A DNA stretch of 43,179 nt from an uncultured Porphyromonadaceae bacterium (lineage in GTDB: Bacteria > Bacteroidota > Bacteroidia > Bacteroidales > Muribaculaceae): the NCBI GenBank assembly GCA_946410185.1, contig CAMJZI010000009.1, forward strand, positions 1-43,179, given 5' to 3'. Made by a program: the position numbers and the translations under genes. A model generated the notes under the pieces. It had not been told where the DNA came from, made no database searches, and was given only the letters and a program-made list of their open reading frames with translations. Every line of letters starts with the position of its first letter. Position 1 is the stretch's first letter. Below, in pieces: positions 7,813 through 15,263 of this stretch.

Positions 7813-9918
7813 ATGAAGAAATTATTTTCTCTCCTCACGCTTGCCCTGCTGACCCTGTCGGTTGGGGCCGCTAACACTTATGTGAAGGTGACCAGCGCTG
7901 ACCAGCTGGTAGCTGGCAAGAAGTACATCATCGTTAACGAGGACGCTGTTACCGTTATGGGTGCCGTTGGCACCTATGGCGCAGCTATCGTTAGCGAGAA
8001 GACCATCAACGATGGCATCCTCGACATCGAGGGCCTGGATGATGCTGTTGAGTTGACTCTGGGTGGCGGACAGGGCGCATGGACCTTTGCCATCGACGAG
8101 ACCACTTACATTGCCTACACTAGCACCAAGAACACCTTGAACACTGGCAACGACGCAACTGCTACCAGCGCACAGTGGACCGTTACTGCCAAGAATGGTG
8201 GTTACATCCTGACCAACGTTGCTGCTACCGATCGCGTCCTGCAATACAATGCCAACAGTGGCCAGGAGCGTTTCGCTTGCTACAAGGGCACCCAGCAGGA
8301 CGCCTTCCTGTTTGTTCAGGATGCCAACGCTACCCCCATCGTCGAGGTAGCTGCTCCCACGCTGACTCCTGCTCAGACCTTCAACGAGAGCATCGAGGTA
8401 ACCATCACCAACAACGAGGAAGGTGCCACCCTGTACTACAGCACCGACGGTCTGGCATGGCAGGTTTACGAGCAGGCTCTGACCCTGACCGAGACCACCA
8501 CCGTGTATGCCAAGGCTACCAAGGGCGGTGTTGACAGCCCCGTTGTAAGTGCTAAGTACACCAAGGCTGAGCCCATTCCCGAGGGCGCTATCGCATTCAA
8601 CCCCAGTGACTTTGACGCTGTAGAGAGTGCTGCATGGAGCATCACCAAGGACGGCGTGACCATCTCTTGCACCCAAGGTACCATCACCAATGATCAGTTC
8701 CGCATGTTCAAGAGCCAGACGACCACCTTCAACTCAACCGCTGGTGCCATCGAGAAGATTGTCTTCACCTGCACTGCTAGTGGCACGGACAAGTACGGCC
8801 CCGGCTGCTTTGCTGCACAAGACGGTTACAGCTATGAGGGCAATGTCGGTACCTGGGAAGGCAGCGGCAACAACATTGCTTTCGTTTCTGCGAGCAACCA
8901 GGTTCGCGCTACTCAGATCCTTGTTTTCCTGGGTGAGGCTCCCGCTGTTGAGACTCCCGTATTTGATCCCGTTCACAACACCAAGTTCGTCGGCAGCCAG
9001 GAGGTTACCATCACCTGCGCTACCGAGGGTGCTGACATTTATTACATGATCAACGATGGTGACGAGGTACTCTACACCGGTCCCTTCACCTTGACCGAGA
9101 CTGCTACCGTTAAGGCTTACGCTGAACTGGACGGCAGAGAGAGCGCATCTGCTACTGCCAAGTACATCAAGCTGGCTGAGGTTGACAACATCGCCGACGC
9201 CAACGCCCTGGACAACAAGGTTGACTTCATCTTCAACGGTGATGCTGTTGTTACCTGCCAGATGGGCAGCAACCTGTGGATCCGCGACGAGAGCGGCAGC
9301 GGTCTGATCTTCGGCAACCAGGTTCCCGCTATGGAGCAGGGTACCGTTATCAACAGCGGTTGGATTGCCCAGAAGTACAACTTCCGTGGCGGTCTCGTTC
9401 CCGAGTTCCAGTATCCCACCGGTGTTGAGGCCAGCGAGACCGTTGTTGCTGTTGAGCCCTTCGAGCGCGAGGCTCTGGCTCTTGAGAACGTTAACGAGTA
9501 CGTGATCATGAAGGACCTGACCGTGATTGCCGAGACCGACACCACCGTCAACAACTATCAGAAGTACTTCTACAACGCTGCCGACAGCCTGGTACTGTTC
9601 AACCAGTTCGGTATTGAGTTCACCCTCGAGGAGGGCAAGACCTATGATGTAGTGGGTACCGTTACCGTTTACAACGAGAAGCCCCAGCTCTACATCATCA
9701 GCGTGACCGAGCACAAGGAAGATGTCGCAGGCCTGCGTGGTGACGTCAATAACAGCAATGATGTGACCATCGCCGACGTGAGCGCCCTGATCGACTACCT
9801 GCTCACCAATGACGCTACCGGCATCAACCTGCAGAACGCAAACTGCAACCTGGACGAGAGCGTGAGCATCGCCGACGTCAGCGCTCTGATCGACTACCTG
9901 TTGACCAATCAATGGTAA
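7813..9918 (+). CDS. Secreted multi-domain protein with chitobiase-C-like domains and a C-terminal dockerin-like repeat
   Basis: The 701-residue product has a signal peptide (MKKLFSLL to about residue 20). Residues 22-172 match the first module of the 6159-7232 protein. Next come two domains resembling the chitobiase/beta-hexosaminidase C-terminal family, at about 181-253 (GATLYYSTDG) and 380-455 (GADIYYMIND). Between them is a beta-sandwich segment with GPGCF and YEGNVGTW. Residues 457-636 look like an OB-fold domain. The end (about 642-701) has two dockerin type I-like calcium loops, GDVNNSNDVTIADVSALIDY and a second ending in SIADVSALIDYLL. No catalytic domain is apparent, so it is more likely a binding or structural protein. 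Codons such as GCT, GTT and ACC dominate, unlike its neighbours. It has its own promoter and terminator. Confidence 0.88.
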   Translation: MKKLFSLLTLALLTLSVGAANTYVKVTSADQLVAGKKYIIVNEDAVTVMGAVGTYGAAIVSEKTINDGILDIEGLDDAVELTLGGGQGAWTFAIDETTYIAYTSTKNTLNTGNDATATSAQWTVTAKNGGYILTNVAATDRVLQYNANSGQERFACYKGTQQDAFLFVQDANATPIVEVAAPTLTPAQTFNESIEVTITNNEEGATLYYSTDGLAWQVYEQALTLTETTTVYAKATKGGVDSPVVSAKYTKAEPIPEGAIAFNPSDFDAVESAAWSITKDGVTISCTQGTITNDQFRMFKSQTTTFNSTAGAIEKIVFTCTASGTDKYGPGCFAAQDGYSYEGNVGTWEGSGNNIAFVSASNQVRATQILVFLGEAPAVETPVFDPVHNTKFVGSQEVTITCATEGADIYYMINDGDEVLYTGPFTLTETATVKAYAELDGRESASATAKYIKLAEVDNIADANALDNKVDFIFNGDAVVTCQMGSNLWIRDESGSGLIFGNQVPAMEQGTVINSGWIAQKYNFRGGLVPEFQYPTGVEASETVVAVEPFEREALALENVNEYVIMKDLTVIAETDTTVNNYQKYFYNAADSLVLFNQFGIEFTLEEGKTYDVVGTVTVYNEKPQLYIISVTEHKEDVAGLRGDVNNSNDVTIADVSALIDYLLTNDATGINLQNANCNLDESVSIADVSALIDYLLTNQW

Positions 9919-9950
9919 TTCAAAGCGACTGAACTACTAAAAACTCAATA

Positions 9951-9988
9951 AAATCATCCGCCCGATGTGATCGGGCGGATGATTTTTT
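9951..9988 (+). terminator. Strong, potentially bidirectional intrinsic terminator
   Basis: A perfect 16-bp stem (AAATCATCCGCCCGAT at 9951-9966; ATCGGGCGGATGATTT at 9970-9985) encloses a GTG loop and is followed by a T run. Upstream of the stem the plus strand is A-rich (CTAAAAACTCAATAAA). A minus-strand transcript would therefore also meet a hairpin followed by T-rich sequence. Confidence 0.92.
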
Positions 9989-10125
9989 ATCGTTGACATC
10001 CAGCTAAGCACCTGATAGCCAATCTCACATGATGGTCATCGCCGTAAGGTCCATCAAACAGGGAAAGGTGGACTTGCTGCCCGGGCGGGCGACAGTGTAT
10101 CAAAGCCTGCTGTGGTTTTCTACCG
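9951..10125 (-). ncRNA. Candidate small RNA gene on the minus strand (unidentified)
   Basis: The sequence from about 9990 to 10130 is more GC-rich than other gaps here and has no credible protein frame. On the minus strand, a TATCTTTG box (plus 10131-10138) precedes it and the 9951-9985 hairpin could terminate it, giving about 175 nt. Possible internal stems include GCCCGG with CCGGGC, and AAGTCCA with TGGACCTT. No good TTTG element sits upstream of the box. It is not SRP RNA, RNase P RNA or tmRNA by any signature I can see. A decayed gene or a plus-strand RNA are alternatives. Confidence 0.25.
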
Positions 10126-10206
10126 GGCAACAAAGATAAGAAGCAAAAGGGAAAAGCATGATCAGTGACATTTTGAAACAAGATAGCATAAAAAAGCTTA
10201 AAAATC

Positions 10207-10238
10207 TTTGGATATTTGCATTTTTTATACTACTTTTG
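10207..10238 (+). promoter_or_regulatory. Promoter for the 10406-13228 secreted protein
   Basis: TTTG at 10207-10210 is followed after 20 bp by TACTTTTG at 10231-10238, a perfect match. The leader would be about 160 nt and contains no ATG before the gene's own start region. Confidence 0.8.
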
Positions 10239-10405
10239 CCGTTAGAAAAGCTGGCAACCCCATTTTGATAGGAAACAGGAGAAAAGATAGCATTTCACCA
10301 CATTGACCCCGCAATCAAGAATCCTGTATTGTGTTGTTAGTCATAACCAACCCAAATTGTGTAACATTATTATATATTATTTATTAACTTAACTCATTTG
10401 CAATT

Positions 10406-13228
10406 ATGAAAACTACGACAAAAACAGGGCTCATCATCACAGCCCTTTTCATGCTGATTGGACTGGCCAGCGCCCAGGCGCAGCCGGCCGTACACCCCAA
10501 GGCATACTACGATGCCATCACCTATGAATGGACCGATGCCAACAACGTGACGCACACCAGTGCCGTCACCGAGCTGGCCACCGACCCCTACCAGATTGTG
10601 GAACTGTTGAGGAAAGTGTACTGCGACCCCAACTTTCCAGGCCCCACCTACAACGGCTATGACCGCAACGGCAACCGCGAGAACGAGGTGTACTATGGCG
10701 CACAGTCGGGCGGCTGGAACATCAGCGCCAGCGACGTGACGCCCCCCTATGAGGACGGCTACACCATCCTGATGGTGTCGGTGAACAACAACCTGTCGCT
10801 GGTCAATACCACCAACGGCGCCCGCCTGTCTAACCGCTCGCAGCTCATCAACTATGTGCGCAGCAACATCAAGTCGGTGCAGCTGCTGACCGACGGCCTG
10901 CGCGTGGGCCAGGGCGACAGGGCCGGCACCGTGTTCACCATCGACGGCACCTACAACCGCTTCTTCATGCTGGGCAAGGGCCAATCGCGCAAGAAGTACA
11001 GCGGCTGGGAGGGAACCGTTACCGGCGAGCAGCCCCCCTTCATGAACATGTTCGAGCAGTATAGCCCCACCGCGGGCACCTCTGGCGCACAAATCACCGA
11101 CTTCTATTCCAAGATGATCAGCGGCGACGTCTATGCCGTTGTACACGACTGCGCCTCGGTGATCGAGAACCAGCACTACTTCTCGATGAGGGGCAAGAAC
11201 GCCACCCAGGAGCTCTCGCTCACGGGCATGAACATCTTTATCCCCGACTACCGCATGAAGTACTGGGCCGACGGCAATTACGACGGCCGCACGATGAACC
11301 CCTATACCGGCGGTTTATTTGCCAGCCACAGCGCATGGGAGGCCTACTATGCCGAGTATAACCAGGACTATGCCCCCATGGTGGGCATCTACACCATCGT
11401 GCTTGATGCCAGCGCCGCTCCCGCCCCCGATGCCGAGGACACCTATAACGTGACGCTCGACTGGACATCGTCGCTCAACACCATGACCGGCGACGAGGTG
11501 CCCCAGGACTACACGATCTACATCATTCGCACCGACGAGGACGGCAACGAGTATAACGAGCTGCTGACCACGGTGTCGAACCAGACCACCTATACCTACC
11601 CCGTGCCACAGACCGAGCAGAGCCAGACCATCGTCTATATCGTTTACGGCAAGCCCAACGATGGCGAGCACGACATGTTTGAGGCCTGGTCAAACCCCGA
11701 CGGCGTGAACATTCCCGGCACCGACGACTTCATGGGCATGACGCTCGACCACTTTGAGAGTGACTTTGAGGCGCAACAGGATTTGAACTACTATCGCAAC
11801 TTCATCAACATGAAGAATAACGACGACGAGTTCAACGTGGTGACTCCGCAGCGCATCGTCAACGAGAACCTGAACGACTTCACACTCTACCGCTATGACC
11901 TGAACGACCCCGAGGTGAAGATTCCCGTGGCCGATCTGCAACTGACTCCCAACCAGAACCTCACCAGAGTGGCCTACACCATCACCTATCAGAACCAGGA
12001 AAAGCGGCCCAACTACAACGTGAACGTTACCACCAGCGGCAACATGGGCACCGACCAGAACAATGCCGTCAGATTCGACCTCATTCAGTTTGTTGACCAG
12101 TTCACGGCCTACACCGCCGACAACGACCATCCCAACCGCTATGCCTACGTGCTCGAGCTCAACACCGGCGACAAGAGCAGTAACGTCGTCGAGGTGCCCG
12201 TGTTCAAGACCAACTCGACCATCGACGGCTTCTACAGCGAGCTCCAAGTGATGGACGATGACGATGCCACCCTCACCCCGGGTGTCAAGAATGCCAACGT
12301 GGAGATGAACCTGCTGCCCAACCAGCTGGTTTACTACTACACCCTGAACCGCGGCAGCAACGGCAAGCCCAACGAGCTCATCTCGCTCATCCAGCACGAG
12401 CGCACCACCGGCAACTACCTCGAGATTCTGGAGAGTTCGCCCTATCTGGGAACCGAGAACGAGCCCGGCGTTGTTAACCGTCTGGACAACGACATCATCA
12501 CTGGCGACGCTGGCGAGTTCATGACCTATCAGCCCGTGTTGTGGACCTTCGGCGAAGACCGCGTCAACAATGACGGTTCAAACAGCTACGGCGGTCCCTG
12601 CTGGTCGACCAGCGTGGGCGATGTGATGGCCTATGTGAGCGGCAGCCGCAACTTGGGCACCAACATGACCTGGACCGACGAGGACGGCAACACCTGCTGC
12701 ACCTATCAGGCCTATCTGGACATCAACGGAGCCCTGCCCTTCGATGCCAGCATCGAGTATGAGCCCTTCATGTTCCGCGTGTGGAGGATCAGCAACGACA
12801 TCCGCAACTACACCATCGACCCCGTTAGTCACAAGAGGGTCAACGACGAGCTGGCCGAGCGCGACCCGCACAAACTCGTTGCCCAGGTAATGACCACCGA
12901 GCCCGATGCCAGCGTGGGCCGCAACGGCTCAATCACCTTTGGAGCCACCCAGAGTGCCCACATCCAGTTCCTGGTACGCTTCTACTACAGGAAGGCCGGC
13001 GTGGGCACCCTGCGCGACAACACCGCTCCCATGTACTATGTGGTAGAACGACTCGTCGACTGGACCAACATCTCGACAGGCATTGACGAGATCAACTACA
13101 GCAACGAGGTGAGCAGGACCTATTACAACGCCCAGGGCATCGCCAGCGACAAACCCTATGACGGCGTGAATATCGTGATCACCCGCTACAGCGACGGCAC
13201 AGTCAAGACCACCAAGGTTGTCAAGTAA
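10406..13228 (+). CDS. Large secreted protein with sorting-like C-terminal tail, paralogue of the 1305-6155 protein
   Basis: The 940-residue product begins with a signal peptide (MKTTTKTG, cleavage near ASAQA). It is homologous over almost its whole length to the 1305-6155 protein. Shared landmarks are AYYDAITYEWTDANN, VVHDCASV, HYFSM, DWTSSLNTM, DLNYYRNF, VDQFTAYTADNDHP, MFRVWRISN and VRFYYR. It lacks the two long inserts of that protein, so it may represent the simpler form. It ends in YYNAQGIASDKPYDGVN followed by IVITRYSDGT and KTTKVVK. This is nearly the same tail as the 6159-7232 protein. It has its own promoter and a downstream hairpin. The function is not recognised; extracellular or surface location is likely. 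Confidence 0.87.
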   Translation: MKTTTKTGLIITALFMLIGLASAQAQPAVHPKAYYDAITYEWTDANNVTHTSAVTELATDPYQIVELLRKVYCDPNFPGPTYNGYDRNGNRENEVYYGAQSGGWNISASDVTPPYEDGYTILMVSVNNNLSLVNTTNGARLSNRSQLINYVRSNIKSVQLLTDGLRVGQGDRAGTVFTIDGTYNRFFMLGKGQSRKKYSGWEGTVTGEQPPFMNMFEQYSPTAGTSGAQITDFYSKMISGDVYAVVHDCASVIENQHYFSMRGKNATQELSLTGMNIFIPDYRMKYWADGNYDGRTMNPYTGGLFASHSAWEAYYAEYNQDYAPMVGIYTIVLDASAAPAPDAEDTYNVTLDWTSSLNTMTGDEVPQDYTIYIIRTDEDGNEYNELLTTVSNQTTYTYPVPQTEQSQTIVYIVYGKPNDGEHDMFEAWSNPDGVNIPGTDDFMGMTLDHFESDFEAQQDLNYYRNFINMKNNDDEFNVVTPQRIVNENLNDFTLYRYDLNDPEVKIPVADLQLTPNQNLTRVAYTITYQNQEKRPNYNVNVTTSGNMGTDQNNAVRFDLIQFVDQFTAYTADNDHPNRYAYVLELNTGDKSSNVVEVPVFKTNSTIDGFYSELQVMDDDDATLTPGVKNANVEMNLLPNQLVYYYTLNRGSNGKPNELISLIQHERTTGNYLEILESSPYLGTENEPGVVNRLDNDIITGDAGEFMTYQPVLWTFGEDRVNNDGSNSYGGPCWSTSVGDVMAYVSGSRNLGTNMTWTDEDGNTCCTYQAYLDINGALPFDASIEYEPFMFRVWRISNDIRNYTIDPVSHKRVNDELAERDPHKLVAQVMTTEPDASVGRNGSITFGATQSAHIQFLVRFYYRKAGVGTLRDNTAPMYYVVERLVDWTNISTGIDEINYSNEVSRTYYNAQGIASDKPYDGVNIVITRYSDGTVKTTKVVK

Positions 13229-13247
13229 CCTAAGCGGTTCCCCATCG

Positions 13248-13286
13248 AGGGAGGTGCCCCGGCATGGGACACCTCCCTTACTCTTT
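13248..13286 (+). terminator. Intrinsic terminator after the 10406-13228 gene
   Basis: The arms AGGGAGGTG (13248-13256) and CACCTCCCT (13270-13278), with an inner CCC/GGG pairing around GGCAT, form a stable hairpin. It is followed by TACTCTTTT. Confidence 0.75.
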
Positions 13287-13411
13287 TGATGATGCATTAT
13301 CACAAAGGAAGCCCATCTATCCAGCTAAGTTGGATCAAGCCAAAGCAAACAAACCATGGCGATTGCTATCGTTTCACCCGGGGACCGGACTCCAGCAGTT
13401 TTCTTCAAGTC

Positions 13412-14023
13412 CTAGAAGTCGTCGATGCCGTCAAACAATGTGGGTTGGGGCAATAGTTGGAAAGTGCGGCGGTGATGGGGCGATGGGCCATAATGTGCAA
13501 TGGCGGCACGATGGTCGGGCGTGGGATACCCCTTGTTGCGGGCCCAGCCATACTGGGGATAGTCCTTGTCGAGCTGGCGCATGAGCTCATCGCGGTGAGT
13601 CTTGGCCAATATCGAAGCGGCGGCGATGCACATCATCTTGCCGTCGCCCTTGACGATGGTGGTGTGGGGTATGTCATGGTAGGGATAAAAACGGTTACCG
13701 TCAACAAGGATGCCCTGGGGACGCACAGCAAGCTGGTCCAGGGCGCGGTGCATGGCCGTGATCGATGCACGCAGAATGTTGATGCGGTCAATCTCCTGGG
13801 GTGACACCATCGCCACTGCCCAGGCGACGGCCTCGCGCTCGATAACAGGGCGTAACAGTTCTCGCTGCCGCTCGCTGAGCTGCTTGCTGTCATTGATCAT
13901 GTCGTTGTGGAAATCTGGCGGCAGAATCACAGCGGCCGCAGTCACAGGGCCAGCAAGACATCCCCGGCCAGCCTCATCACAGCCAGCTTCGACTCTGCCT
14001 GCTATCAAGAATGGTTCCAACAT
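13412..14023 (-). CDS. rnhB: Ribonuclease HII
   Basis: RNase HII cleaves the RNA strand of RNA-DNA hybrids and starts ribonucleotide excision repair by cutting at misincorporated ribonucleotides. The 203-residue product has the family's CDEAGRG motif (Asp16, Glu17), NDSKQLS, and VDGN with Asp108, supplying the usual acidic metal ligands. [16 protein letters not shown] and a late [10 protein letters not shown] also fit. The C-terminus ends in [11 protein letters not shown] (Gln193-Phe197 core), which resembles a sliding-clamp binding peptide. It lies 54 bp downstream of ispB on the same strand and is probably co-transcribed. Confidence 0.95.
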   Translation of the reverse strand: MLEPFLIAGRVEAGCDEAGRGCLAGPVTAAAVILPPDFHNDMINDSKQLSERQRELLRPVIEREAVAWAVAMVSPQEIDRINILRASITAMHRALDQLAVRPQGILVDGNRFYPYHDIPHTTIVKGDGKMMCIAAASILAKTHRDELMRQLDKDYPQYGWARNKGYPTPDHRAAIAHYGPSPHHRRTFQLLPQPTLFDGIDDF

Positions 14024-14077
14024 ATATCGATTGGGAATTGGCCCGTTTCTAGCTCCTGACCAGTCACATCAGCCTTG

Positions 14078-15055
14078 TTAGAGTTTCCTGTCGATGACGT
14101 AGTCAAATATCTCGCGGAAGCGATCCACCGACTCGTCGGGCTGATAGGGAGACAGGATGGCGCTGGCCTCGTCGCGCAACCTGGTCATGGTCTCATAGGC
14201 ATACTCGATGCCGCCTGCCCGCTTGGCAAAGTCGATGAGGCGGTCGATGTCTTCGCCCGTGAGCGTCTCCTTGTTGACCAGAGCGAGCATCTCGTCATGC
14301 TCGGACAGGTCGGTGCGGTTCAAGGCATAAATCAGCGGCAATGTCACCTTACCCTCGCGCAAGTCGTTGCCCGTGGGCTTGCCGATGATCGGGTCGTTGT
14401 AATAGTCAAACGTATCATCCTTGATCTGGAAACAGATGCCCAGCAACCTTGCATAGCGGCGCAGCTCATCGATAGCCGTCTGCGGAGCATCGTTGGCATA
14501 TCCGCCCACGGCAGCACAGCACTCAAACAGCGAAGCCGTCTTGGCACGGATGATTTCCATGTAAGTATCTTCATCGATGTTGTGGTTGCGGGCGATATCC
14601 ACCTGGTCAATCTCGCCCAACGACAAGTCACGACCCATGTCGGCCAGAGCCGACAGGATGCGTCCGTCGCCCGTCGCCACTCCACAACGCAATGCTCCAG
14701 TCACAAAAAAGTCACCCACCAGCACAGCCACATGGTTGCTCCACACGTTATTGATGGTGGGCAGACCGCGACGCTCGGTGGCCTCGTCAATGACATCATC
14801 GTGGATGAGCGATGCATTGTGCAGCATCTCGAGGGCTGCGGCACCCTGCAGGGCCTTGTCATTGATGCCTCCAAAGAACTGTGCGCTCAGCAGGGTCACA
14901 ATGGGTCGCAACATCTTGCCCTTGTTCTTGAGATAACTGGTCACGATGTTGTTAGTAAGCTCACTGTTACTGGTCAATGTGGTGACAATAATGTCGTTCA
15001 GGGCATCGAGTTGAGGCCCCAGTTGATTCTGGATATTTTTCAGCGAAGTTGCCAT
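14078..15055 (-). CDS. ispB: Long-chain polyprenyl diphosphate synthase
   Basis: This trans-prenyltransferase adds isopentenyl diphosphate units to an allylic primer. In Bacteroidales the product most likely serves as the menaquinone side chain. The 325-residue length is normal. Both aspartate-rich motifs are present: HDDVIDEATERRG (first DDxxD) and IKDDTFDYYND (second). The GKMLRP segment near residue 46 and the GKPTGNDLREGKVTLP segment after the second motif are also typical. The chain length made cannot be read from sequence with certainty, so the gene symbol refers to the family. A TAACTTTG box ends only 7 bp before the ATG, suggesting a nearly leaderless mRNA. Confidence 0.9.
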   Translation of the reverse strand: MATSLKNIQNQLGPQLDALNDIIVTTLTSNSELTNNIVTSYLKNKGKMLRPIVTLLSAQFFGGINDKALQGAAALEMLHNASLIHDDVIDEATERRGLPTINNVWSNHVAVLVGDFFVTGALRCGVATGDGRILSALADMGRDLSLGEIDQVDIARNHNIDEDTYMEIIRAKTASLFECCAAVGGYANDAPQTAIDELRRYARLLGICFQIKDDTFDYYNDPIIGKPTGNDLREGKVTLPLIYALNRTDLSEHDEMLALVNKETLTGEDIDRLIDFAKRAGGIEYAYETMTRLRDEASAILSPYQPDESVDRFREIFDYVIDRKL

Positions 15056-15062
15056 TAGGGTG

Positions 15063-15070
15063 CAAAGTTA
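15063..15070 (-). promoter_or_regulatory. -7 box of the ispB-rnhB promoter
   Basis: On the minus strand, TAACTTTG (plus 15063-15070) lies 7 bp before the ispB ATG. No clear TTTG is found at the expected upstream distance. The predicted transcription start falls within a few bases of the start codon. Confidence 0.5.
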
Positions 15071-15186
15071 GCAATAATTCTCGGGAATGCCACCATTTTT
15101 GAGAGTAAAAATAATTTAAAGTCCATTGGGTACTATTGCCGTCGGCAAAACTTGGCATAAAAACGTGATTTAATGGAAAAATTGAG

Positions 15187-15194
15187 TATCTTTG
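15187..15194 (+). promoter_or_regulatory. -7 box of the polA promoter
   Basis: TATCTTTG at 15187-15194 matches TAnnTTTG; the -33 region is poor. The predicted start near 15200 makes the ATG at 15198 an unlikely initiation codon and favours the ATG at 15264. Confidence 0.55.
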
Positions 15195-15263
15195 CCCATG
15201 GCAAGTACCCTGCCGCTAAACAAGAAATCAACACAAAATCCCGCACCAAACCCGCACCACAAT

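Noticed and set aside
8734-9912. 392-codon minus-strand frame
   Set aside because: Antisense to the dockerin-tailed gene; explained by that gene's strong codon bias.
10021-10140. Cobalamin riboswitch suggested by AACAGGGAAAGGTGG
   Set aside because: The other conserved boxes of that riboswitch are absent, and the downstream gene has no link to cobalamin.
9987-10181. 64-codon minus-strand frame
   Set aside because: The peptide has no domain-like features, and the region fits a structured RNA or plain spacer better.
14075-15058. 327-codon plus-strand frame with almost the same ends as ispB
   Set aside because: It is the exact antisense of ispB, which has both Asp-rich motifs. The antisense product has no recognisable features.
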